Below are positions 1-5,155 of a stretch of 5,217 nucleotides of DNA, one piece after another (position 1 is the stretch's first letter; every line of letters begins with the position of its first letter). The notes beneath the pieces are model-generated. The model saw only the letters and a program-made list of their open reading frames with translations. It made no database searches and was not told the origin of the DNA. Made by a program: the position numbers and the translations under genes. The stretch is from Candidatus Poseidoniaceae archaeon (GTDB lineage Archaea > Thermoplasmatota > Poseidoniia > Poseidoniales > Poseidoniaceae). The stretch spans positions 1 through 5,217 of the forward strand of contig JAKURJ010000106.1 in assembly GCA_022452125.1 (NCBI GenBank). The letters are read 5' to 3'.

Positions 1-144
1 CCACCAAGTATAGCCACGATTAGGATGCTCAAATTCTGCCTGTGGCACTAACAAATCCCATCTCTCAGGCAGAATTTTCTCAGCAAACGGACGCATCATG
101 TCCGCAGTACCTGTCATACCATGCATCATGACAAGTGTAGGCAT
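1..144 (-). CDS. Alpha/beta hydrolase, phospholipase/carboxylesterase type (N-terminal 48 codons, runs off left edge)
   Basis: The minus strand from ATG at 144-142 is open to base 1 and encodes 48 residues. It begins MPTLVMMHGMTGTADMM and continues with RPFAEKILPERWDLLVPQAEF and then RGYTWW. This matches the start of predicted esterases of the phospholipase/carboxylesterase family: a hydrophobic beta strand, the HG oxyanion-hole motif (H8-G9), a loop and helix, a second strand ending in a VPQA-type motif, and an aromatic GY.WW stretch. The nucleophile Ser, Asp and His lie outside the window, so activity cannot be confirmed. No signal peptide is seen, so it is probably cytoplasmic. It begins 9 nt after the stop of the lipoprotein gene and has a GAGGT ribosome-binding site with a 6-nt spacer, so it is probably co-translated with that gene. 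The substrate cannot be inferred; a small ester, thioester or lipid is possible. Confidence 0.75.
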   Translation of the reverse strand, partial: MPTLVMMHGMTGTADMMRPFAEKILPERWDLLVPQAEFEHPNRGYTWW

Positions 145-150
145 ATTGCA

Positions 151-155
151 ACCTC
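151..155 (-). promoter_or_regulatory. Shine-Dalgarno GAGGT for the hydrolase, overlapping the upstream stop codon
   Basis: On the minus strand GAGGT lies 6 nt before the ATG at 144. Two of its bases belong to the TGA stop codon of the lipoprotein gene (156-154). It matches the archaeal anti-SD complement GGAGGTGATC. The overlap suggests translational coupling of the two genes and fixes the hydrolase start. Confidence 0.6.
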
Positions 156-1113
156 ACAATGTCCAAGAGCGGACAAGTGCACCTGCAACTTTGAGATGAA
201 CAAATGAAGTTTCACCTTGTAATGTTAGAGTTATTCTATGCTCGCCTGTCTTGGATGGAATAGTACCAAAGGAGCCTTTTTCGGTTGCCCCATTACCCCA
301 AGCTCTAGATAACGGAGATGAGCCATCTTGCTGGTCACTTATTGTCAATGTTCCAGAACCTCCTTTGTCGTCGATTTCGACATCGAGATACCAAACTAGA
401 GTATCCCATGCTTCATTAGGAGAATAGCCATCATCAAAGAATGAATCATAAATTTCTTGATCATTTTCTTCATACAAGTTATCGTGTAAATCTCCAGCAC
501 GGTAGAAGAATACATCACCTGTATATCCTGTATCCTTTTGGACGAGACTCATTTGTAAGTTAACTACACCCTCATTATCTATCCATAGAAGACTCATGAT
601 GAAACCCTGGCGACCACTAAAGACGTAACTAAGTTGGTGACCTTCACTTGAACTTGCAGATACTGTGACTTCTCCATTGTAGATATTATCAGTAGTCGCA
701 CTCCAATCTTGGCCTAAGAGTCTGAACGCCCAAGTGTTGCCAACCTCCCAAGGGAAATTGAAAACTGGTTGAGGCTCGCCATTCTCATAAACAGATAAGC
801 CATCCATGGTAACTCTACCCAAAAATGGATTGTGATTGATTACTGCATGTCTTTGTGCTTCTCCTTCAGAGGATATGCCTAGCATAAACAAGCCATCATC
901 CTCACGGATATCTGCGACTACTAAGCGTGTGCTGTCTTCTCCAAACTGAGGCGTGATGAAGGTGTATAACCACTGGTCTCCGATTTGCCATTCTGGCAAA
1001 ACTAGGTCCTCTTCGGTAGTATTACCGGCATCAGTTACCGTATTGTCCTCGTTACTGATGCAACCAGCAAGGCTGATTGTTATCATCAATAGGGACAACA
1101 AGTAAGCACGCAT
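154..1113 (-). CDS. Secreted lipoprotein of unknown function
   Basis: This encodes a 319-residue protein. The start at 1113 is chosen because it puts a classic lipoprotein signal at the N-terminus: MRAYLLSLLMITISLAGC, with lipobox LAGC and the lipidated Cys at residue 18. The frame is open upstream to 1179, but that start would overlap hppA by 20 nt and bury the signal peptide. After Cys18 comes an acidic, Thr/Asn/Glu-rich tether (residues about 19-38), then a body rich in predicted beta strands. Two similar motifs, WQIGDQW (42-48) and WEVGNTW (122-128), mark two related segments. A very acidic stretch (about 208-233) precedes a C-terminal beta-rich domain (about 237-319). No catalytic motif is recognised. 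It is predicted to be anchored to the outer face of the cytoplasmic membrane. It follows hppA by 46 nt and precedes the hydrolase by 9 nt on the same strand. Its function is unknown; a binding or sensing role is only a guess. Confidence 0.85.
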   Translation of the reverse strand: MRAYLLSLLMITISLAGCISNEDNTVTDAGNTTEEDLVLPEWQIGDQWLYTFITPQFGEDSTRLVVADIREDDGLFMLGISSEGEAQRHAVINHNPFLGRVTMDGLSVYENGEPQPVFNFPWEVGNTWAFRLLGQDWSATTDNIYNGEVTVSASSSEGHQLSYVFSGRQGFIMSLLWIDNEGVVNLQMSLVQKDTGYTGDVFFYRAGDLHDNLYEENDQEIYDSFFDDGYSPNEAWDTLVWYLDVEIDDKGGSGTLTISDQQDGSSPLSRAWGNGATEKGSFGTIPSKTGEHRITLTLQGETSFVHLKVAGALVRSWTL

Positions 1114-1159
1114 GTCTCGACCCACAATGGTGTCGTTTTTCAGCATGCGGGTTTTCTGC

Positions 1160-3235
1160 TCAGAACAGTAAACCGCCATCCAAACCGCTTGCGATTACAA
1201 CCGCAACGATGCTCATCAACTTGATTAGAATGTTCAGAGCTGGCCCGCTTGTGTCCTTGAATGGGTCACCGATTGTGTCACCGATGACAGCAGCATCGTG
1301 AGCATCATCGCCCTTCTTTGCGCCTTCAATGTGACCTTGCTCGATTGCCTTCTTTGCATTGTCCCATGCACCACCAGCGTTTGCCATGAATAGTGCAAGT
1401 AGAACACCTGTGACTAGAGCACCAGCAAGCATTCCACCGAGTGCAGAGGCTCCCAATAGGTATCCCACAGCCACAGGAGCAAATACTGCTACAAGACCAG
1501 GTGCAACCATTTCTTTCAATGCAGCCTTGGTCGAAATGTCAACACATGTTGCAGAGTCTGGCTTGACTCCTTCCTTTCCTTCTAGAAGACCGTCAATCTC
1601 TCTGAATTGTCTGCGGATTTCAACTACCATTTCTCCAGCCGCCTTTCCGACACTGGTCATTGTCATTGCTGCGACTACGAATGGTAGAGCACCACCGATT
1701 AGTAGACCCATAACAACTGATGGTTCTGCAAGGTCGAGGCTGAAACCATCGTAAGTAACCGCAGTACTGTATGCTGCGAATAGCGCTAGAGAAGTTAGAG
1801 CCGCAGATCCGATTGCGAATCCCTTACCGACTGCTGCAGTCGTGTTACCGATTGAATCTAGTGCGTCTGTGATTTCACGTACTTCAGAGCCAAGTTCTCC
1901 CATCTCCGCAATGCCACCTGCATTGTCAGCAACTGGCCCATATGCATCAACGGTCATTGTAACACCGACAGTACCTAACATACCCATAGCAGCGATTGCG
2001 ATGTTGTATAGTCCGAAATCATCTCCACCAATCTTGAATGCTCCAAAGATACCTGCTGCAATTAGTAGAATTGGAACAAATGTGGACATCATTCCGACTG
2101 ACAATCCAGCTATTGCGTTTGTTGCAGGTCCTGTCTTGGACATCTCACCGATGTGAGGAATAGCTCTTGTTGGAACTCCCATAACCGGCTCAATTCCAGT
2201 GTAGTATTCAGTAACTAGACCGATTAGAATTCCAACTACGCTTCCAAGAATTACAGCCTGCATTACATCAGAATCAACATCCATGTTGAGCATGTCAATT
2301 GCAAGGTAACCACCTGCCCAGAATAGAATTGCTGCGATGAAGGTGGTGTTCCTTAGAGCCGCTGCAGGGTCTTTCATTCCCTTCATGAAGGTCATTGAGA
2401 ACACACCAACTAGAGAAGCAACATATCCGACCAAACCTAGTAGGATAGGTAGCAGAATGTAATCTTCAGCACTTCCACCGAAGTTATCTCCACCGAATCC
2501 ATCACCGTTGGCAATAATCATTGCAGCGATGATTGAACCTACGAATGACTCGAAGATGTCCGCACCCATTCCTGCTACGTCACCAACGTTGTCGCCAACG
2601 TTGTCAGCGATAACACCAGGGTTTCTTGGGTCGTCTTCTGGAATACCTGCTTCGACCTTACCTACAAGGTCTGCACCAACGTCAGCAGCCTTGGTGTAAA
2701 TACCGCCACCTACTCTTGCGAATAGTGCAATTGAAGATGCACCCATACCGAATCCAGCAGCGGACTCGATGTGAGATGTTTCTCCAGAACTTAGCCAGTA
2801 TGCGATCAATGAGATACCGAGTAGACCAAGTCCACCTACTGACAATCCCATGACTGCGCCACCATTGTATGATACAGCAAGTGCAGCAGGTTGTCCACCG
2901 CTCTTTGCAGCCATTGCAGTTCTTCCGTTTGCGGAAGTTGCTGCTCTCATACCAGAGAATCCTGCTAGTACGCTTGCGACAGCACCTGCTAAGAATGCTC
3001 CAGGAGTGTAGTAGTCACCAGTATCGTAGTACAGTAACCCTGCAACAATTACGACGAATATTGAGAGAATCTTGTACTCAGCATACAGGAAAGCCATTGC
3101 GCCATCCTGAATTTCCTGAGTGATCTCAGCTACCTTCTTGTCTTTAATTTCAATGCTATCGTTCTTTTTGTATAACACAAAAGCAACAATTAGTCCAACC
3201 AATGCTGCTCCGGCTGCCATTATCTCGATGTCCAT
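1160..3235 (-). CDS. hppA: Membrane-bound ion-pumping pyrophosphatase, K+-dependent, probably Na+-translocating
   Basis: This 691-residue integral membrane enzyme hydrolyses pyrophosphate and uses the energy to pump Na+ and/or H+ out of the cell. The length and about 16 hydrophobic segments are normal for prokaryotic members. The active site is complete: DVGADLVGKVE (185-195), DNVGDNVGD (211-219), DAYGPVADNAGG (430-441) and GDTIGDPFKDTSGPALN (652-668) supply the Asp and Lys residues that bind Mg-PPi. In GNTTAAVGK (463-471) the family's K+-dependence positions are Ala467 and Gly470. K+-independent enzymes have Lys and Thr there. The gate glutamate of helix 6 is Glu229 in DIFES, the position used by Thermotoga and Methanosarcina Na+-pumping enzymes. 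Plant H+-pumps have it four residues later, where this protein has Gly233. ATG 3235 is preferred over the in-frame GTG at 3244 because AGGTG lies 6 nt before the ATG. The gene appears to lead the operon with the lipoprotein and hydrolase. Confidence 0.97.
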   Translation of the reverse strand: MDIEIMAAGAALVGLIVAFVLYKKNDSIEIKDKKVAEITQEIQDGAMAFLYAEYKILSIFVVIVAGLLYYDTGDYYTPGAFLAGAVASVLAGFSGMRAATSANGRTAMAAKSGGQPAALAVSYNGGAVMGLSVGGLGLLGISLIAYWLSSGETSHIESAAGFGMGASSIALFARVGGGIYTKAADVGADLVGKVEAGIPEDDPRNPGVIADNVGDNVGDVAGMGADIFESFVGSIIAAMIIANGDGFGGDNFGGSAEDYILLPILLGLVGYVASLVGVFSMTFMKGMKDPAAALRNTTFIAAILFWAGGYLAIDMLNMDVDSDVMQAVILGSVVGILIGLVTEYYTGIEPVMGVPTRAIPHIGEMSKTGPATNAIAGLSVGMMSTFVPILLIAAGIFGAFKIGGDDFGLYNIAIAAMGMLGTVGVTMTVDAYGPVADNAGGIAEMGELGSEVREITDALDSIGNTTAAVGKGFAIGSAALTSLALFAAYSTAVTYDGFSLDLAEPSVVMGLLIGGALPFVVAAMTMTSVGKAAGEMVVEIRRQFREIDGLLEGKEGVKPDSATCVDISTKAALKEMVAPGLVAVFAPVAVGYLLGASALGGMLAGALVTGVLLALFMANAGGAWDNAKKAIEQGHIEGAKKGDDAHDAAVIGDTIGDPFKDTSGPALNILIKLMSIVAVVIASGLDGGLLF

Positions 3236-3241
3236 AAAATA

Positions 3242-3246
3242 CACCT
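3242..3246 (-). promoter_or_regulatory. Shine-Dalgarno AGGTG of hppA, decides the start codon
   Basis: On the minus strand AGGTG stands 6 nt upstream of ATG 3235. Its last three bases are the in-frame GTG (3244-3242) that would otherwise be taken as the start. Because the ribosome-binding site would overlap that GTG, the ATG is the more likely initiator. A second, stronger match (GGAGGT, bases 3267-3262) lies 26 nt upstream of the ATG with no full-length start close behind it. Confidence 0.6.
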
Positions 3247-3271
3247 GCTGGCCGCCGACCTACCTCCCCTT

Positions 3272-3289
3272 CATAAGGACATCCCTATG
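3272..3289. promoter_or_regulatory. Imperfect palindrome in the hppA upstream region, possible operator or RNA hairpin
   Basis: CATAAGG and CCCTATG are inverted repeats with one mismatch around a 4-base centre (ACAT). The element lies 37-54 nt before the hppA ATG, in the 82-nt gap between hppA and the HMA gene, where promoter or 5' leader sequences are expected. It could be a binding site for a dimeric regulator or a small hairpin in the leader RNA. A repeat this short can also occur by chance. The rest of the gap shows no strong TATA box; TTTTTCATA on the minus strand (about 3294-3286) is the best weak candidate. Confidence 0.3.
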
Positions 3290-3294
3290 AAAAA
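3290..3294 (-). terminator. Possible oligo-T terminator after the HMA gene
   Basis: On the minus strand a run of five T lies about 24 nt after the HMA stop codon (TGA, 3320-3318). Archaeal transcription often ends at short T-runs without a strong hairpin. The same run could instead be part of a weak TATA-like element for hppA, so the call is tentative. Confidence 0.25.
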
Positions 3295-3317
3295 CTACGG
3301 CGTAAGGCGTTTTTGCT

Positions 3318-3536
3318 TCATTCCACTACAAAGCCGACACTGGTAATTTTATCCGAAATCACTTGTGAATCTACGCCTTTACCCTTTACAATTACAGTTC
3401 CATCTGAAGCCGATGCTGTGACCTTTTTCACGCCTGAAATTTCATTCAATTCCTTGGTGATTTTACCTTCGCATCCTCCACAATTCATGCCAGACACGCT
3501 AAATTCCATGATTTCGGCCTTCGAAAATAATCCCAT
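3318..3536 (-). CDS. Heavy-metal-associated (HMA) domain protein, CopZ-like metal carrier
   Basis: This 72-residue protein is made of one ferredoxin-like HMA domain. The metal site is GMNCGGC, with Cys19 and Cys22 binding the ion, most likely Cu(I), by family analogy. The rest follows the fold: beta strand MEFSVSG (10-16), a helix with CEGKITKELNEI (22-33), the typical GVKKVTAS strand (35-42), a TVIVKG strand (47-52), a second helix and a final GFVVE strand. Small soluble proteins of this kind carry copper to P-type ATPases or buffer it in the cytoplasm. No ATPase is in the window. The first in-frame ATG is used; ATG 3509 would give a 63-residue protein that still contains the full domain, and neither has a strong ribosome-binding site. 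It is divergent from the NifU-like gene with a very short shared upstream region. Confidence 0.85.
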   Translation of the reverse strand: MGLFSKAEIMEFSVSGMNCGGCEGKITKELNEISGVKKVTASASDGTVIVKGKGVDSQVISDKITSVGFVVE

Positions 3537-3604
3537 ATGCCGCCTAGCATTGTATTAGTCTTGAATGCGATGGTTGATAGATGAGGGGCGATACCCGTTG
3601 TGTG
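3537..3604. promoter_or_regulatory. Shared divergent promoter region of the HMA and NifU-like genes
   Basis: These 68 bases (44 if the NifU-like gene starts at its upstream ATG, 3581) must hold the promoters of two divergent genes. The AT-rich TTGTATTAG at about 3550-3558 sits 23-31 nt before ATG 3581, the spacing of a TATA box for a leaderless or short-leader transcript. No convincing TATA box is seen at the right distance for the HMA gene. The closeness means one bound regulator could affect both genes. Confidence 0.35.
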
Positions 3605-3910
3605 ATGGCAATCACTGCTGAGGAGGTCCTAAAGGAAATTGGACCTGTCCAAGAGGTGTTAGACGCTCACGATGGTATTGTGAATGTCATAGATACTGCT
3701 GATGGAAATGTGATGCTGTCCCTCGAAGGAGGTTGTGTTGGCTGTTCTTCCACACCAATGACTGCAATGCAGATTTACTACTCTTTGAAAAAATTGGATG
3801 CCGTTAACGACGTCATCTTCGTAAATGGCGAGTTGCCTGAATATATGCGCACTTTCATCGACCAAAAAATGGCTGATGAAGCCGATGAACCTGAAGGGGA
3901 AATAATCTGA
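3605..3910 (+). CDS. NifU C-terminal-domain protein (Nfu-type Fe-S cluster scaffold)
   Basis: This 101-residue protein is a stand-alone Nfu domain, which assembles or carries a 4Fe-4S cluster and hands it to target proteins. The diagnostic stretch is LEGGCVGCSSTPMT, with the cluster-binding CxxC at Cys44 and Cys47. It is preceded by the usual helix and strands (ITAEEVLKEIGPVQEVL, then DGIVNVIDTADGNVMLSL) and followed by a helix and an acidic tail (DEADEPEGEII). No IscU-like or other domain is attached. Start ATG 3605 is chosen because the domain begins right after it. In-frame ATG 3581 would add eight residues (MRGDTRCV) and has a TATA-like element at suitable spacing, so it cannot be excluded; no clear ribosome-binding site separates them. 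The stop codon touches the stop of the convergent membrane-protein gene. Confidence 0.88.
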   Translation: MAITAEEVLKEIGPVQEVLDAHDGIVNVIDTADGNVMLSLEGGCVGCSSTPMTAMQIYYSLKKLDAVNDVIFVNGELPEYMRTFIDQKMADEADEPEGEII

Positions 3911-4237
3911 TTATTCCTCTTCTTTCTTGCCGATACTGTGTGGATTGGCTCCAAAGGATACGTTTTGGCCTTTGATATTCAAACGAGCAGCTATTGCTAC
4001 AACTACACACAGCACTGAAAGTGGCTTTGGAAGATAATTTGAGCTCCATAATTCTCCACCTGAAGAAGATAGCCACCACAGTATTCCTGCTGTAATGAGT
4101 AGCGAGAACATTATGAAGTTCTGTGCCATCAATTCCATCTTCTCATTTCTGGAAAATGTTGCGATGAAAATAAATGCCGTAAGCGAGATGAAACACATTG
4201 ATTGGGCGAGAGTCTCGATGATTTCGGTCTCGACCAT
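3911..4237 (-). CDS. Small three-helix membrane protein, unknown function
   Basis: This 108-residue protein has three hydrophobic segments, at about residues 11-28, 40-56 and 71-86. A charged loop (SRNEKMEL, 29-36) lies between the first two, and a short Trp- and Ser-rich loop (about 54-66) between the second and third. The polar tail ends in KKEEE. No signal-peptide cleavage site or catalytic motif is seen, and I do not recognise a family. The reading frame is supported by the regular pattern of hydrophobic segments and by the way it fills the space between its neighbours: it ends flush against the NifU-like stop codon and starts 50 nt from the divergent PolX gene. No clear ribosome-binding site precedes the ATG. 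Confidence 0.7.
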   Translation of the reverse strand: MVETEIIETLAQSMCFISLTAFIFIATFSRNEKMELMAQNFIMFSLLITAGILWWLSSSGGELWSSNYLPKPLSVLCVVVAIAARLNIKGQNVSFGANPHSIGKKEEE

Positions 4238-4287
4238 GGTTACGCCAAAAGGCAGGAGTTCTTGAACCTAGACGCATTGGAATAATC
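4238..4287. promoter_or_regulatory. Divergent promoter gap between the membrane protein and PolX genes
   Basis: These 50 bases separate two divergent starts and must contain both promoters unless these overlap the coding regions. Neither start has a clear Shine-Dalgarno sequence, which suggests leaderless or short-leader transcripts. Two small inverted repeats are visible, GCC-AAAA-GGC (4244-4253) and GTTC-TT-GAAC (4258-4267), but both are too short to call an operator. No good TATA box stands out. Confidence 0.4.
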
Positions 4288-5133
4288 ATGGCAGGGGGAT
4301 CTTGGACACTGGCTAAGCCCCGAGCAAATGGTCCGCCATACTTTAGCCGTAACCAAGTTAGTACAGCGTTGCATCAAATGGCGGTGCTTCTGGAGCTATC
4401 TGGTGCTAACATGTTCCGCACCCGCTCCTATCAAAATGCGTCTCGCCTAATCGGTTCACTATCACAAGATTTGGGAGAGTTAGTTGCCAGTGGCGACATT
4501 TACGAACTCAAAGGAATCGGCAAAGGTCTCGGTTCCGCTATATCACAAGCAGTAGGAGAAGGGTTGTGGCCAGATGACTGGATTGAACTTCATGAAAATA
4601 CACCCGAAGGTCTAATCGAAATGCTTGGAATACCGGGCGTCGGTCCTAAGAAAATCAAGATGCTGCATGATGAATTAGGAGTCATGTCGGTCGCAGATTT
4701 ACAAGAGGTATGCGTGAAAAACGAAGTCGCTCCAATGAAAGGCTTCGGTGCTAAAAGCCAGCAAAAAATCCTCGATGGCATCGACCTATTAGCTAGATTC
4801 TCTGCCCGCAGGAGACTTGACATTGGCTTACGCTACGGGCAAACCTTCCTTTCGATGATTAAGCAACTTCCCGGTGTTGAAAGAGCGGAACTTGCTGGTT
4901 CAGCCCGCAGAAGAAGAGAGACTATTGGAGATTTAGATATTGTAGCCGCTGTCAAACCAGAAGATGTCGAGGCTGTAACAAACGAAATTCTATCTCTCAA
5001 GGGAATTGCAGATGTCAAAGGTGCGGGGGATTCTAAGGTTTCAGTTATTCTTGACACCTCTATTTTCGAAGGAGGTTTCAGCCTTGGACACCTTGATGCA
5101 AACGTACTGGATGCGATTGGTGGCGAATCATAG
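4288..5133 (+). CDS. polX: PolX-family DNA polymerase, N-terminal and palm part only (truncated or interrupted)
   Basis: This 281-residue protein matches the front of PolX DNA repair polymerases. The 8-kDa domain has LLELSGANMFRTRSYQNASR (34-53), like LLELKGENPFRVRAYRRAAR in typical members. Three helix-hairpin-helix DNA-binding motifs follow: KGIGKGLGSAI (75-85), IPGVGPKKIKM (115-125) and KGFGAKSQQKI (151-161). The nucleotidyltransferase signature is GSARRRRETIGDLDI (204-218), with metal ligands Asp215 and Asp217. The match runs to about GDSKVSVIL (247-255). After that the third metal-binding Asp (normally in a VDLR strand), the thumb and the C-terminal PHP nuclease expected in archaeal and bacterial PolX (about 570 residues) are missing, replaced by a 26-residue unrelated tail. 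It may be a pseudogene fragment, a frameshifted or interrupted gene, or a lineage-specific short form that binds DNA without polymerising. ATG 4288 is the chosen start; no ribosome-binding site is seen. Confidence 0.88.
   Translation: MAGGSWTLAKPRANGPPYFSRNQVSTALHQMAVLLELSGANMFRTRSYQNASRLIGSLSQDLGELVASGDIYELKGIGKGLGSAISQAVGEGLWPDDWIELHENTPEGLIEMLGIPGVGPKKIKMLHDELGVMSVADLQEVCVKNEVAPMKGFGAKSQQKILDGIDLLARFSARRRLDIGLRYGQTFLSMIKQLPGVERAELAGSARRRRETIGDLDIVAAVKPEDVEAVTNEILSLKGIADVKGAGDSKVSVILDTSIFEGGFSLGHLDANVLDAIGGES
5031..5093. repeat. Two imperfect direct repeats at the point where PolX similarity ends
   Basis: Copies at 5031-5059 and 5065-5093, each 29 nt, share GGTTTCAG (5037-5044 and 5074-5081), GACACCT (5053-5059 and 5087-5093) and flanking TTC-AAGG. 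The middle parts differ by compensating 3-4 base gaps. The copies are 34 nt apart, not a multiple of three, so a duplication here would shift the reading frame. They sit exactly where the protein stops resembling PolX. The identity is modest and could be chance. Confidence 0.35.
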
Positions 5134-5155
5134 GATATAAGTTTCGGAGAGCAAA

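Noticed and set aside
1077..1301. Plus-strand open frame across the hppA 3' end and lipoprotein start
   Set aside because: It overlaps two well-supported minus-strand genes, and its peptide has no domain-like pattern.
1359..3123. Several open frames of 63-131 codons on the plus strand opposite hppA (for example 1359-1754, 1842-2156, 2869-3123)
   Set aside because: They are antisense shadows of the strongly conserved pyrophosphatase, with low-complexity Ala/Pro/Ser or Leu/Gln/Arg content and no recognisable domain.
3659..4079. Minus-strand frames 3659-3865 and 3855-4079
   Set aside because: The first is antisense to the NifU-like gene. The second is out of frame within the three-helix membrane protein gene, which has the better hydrophobic pattern.
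4244..4267. Small inverted repeats GCC-AAAA-GGC and GTTC-TT-GAAC as a terminator or operator
   Set aside because: Stems of 3-4 bp are expected by chance, and they lie between divergent starts, where a terminator makes no sense.
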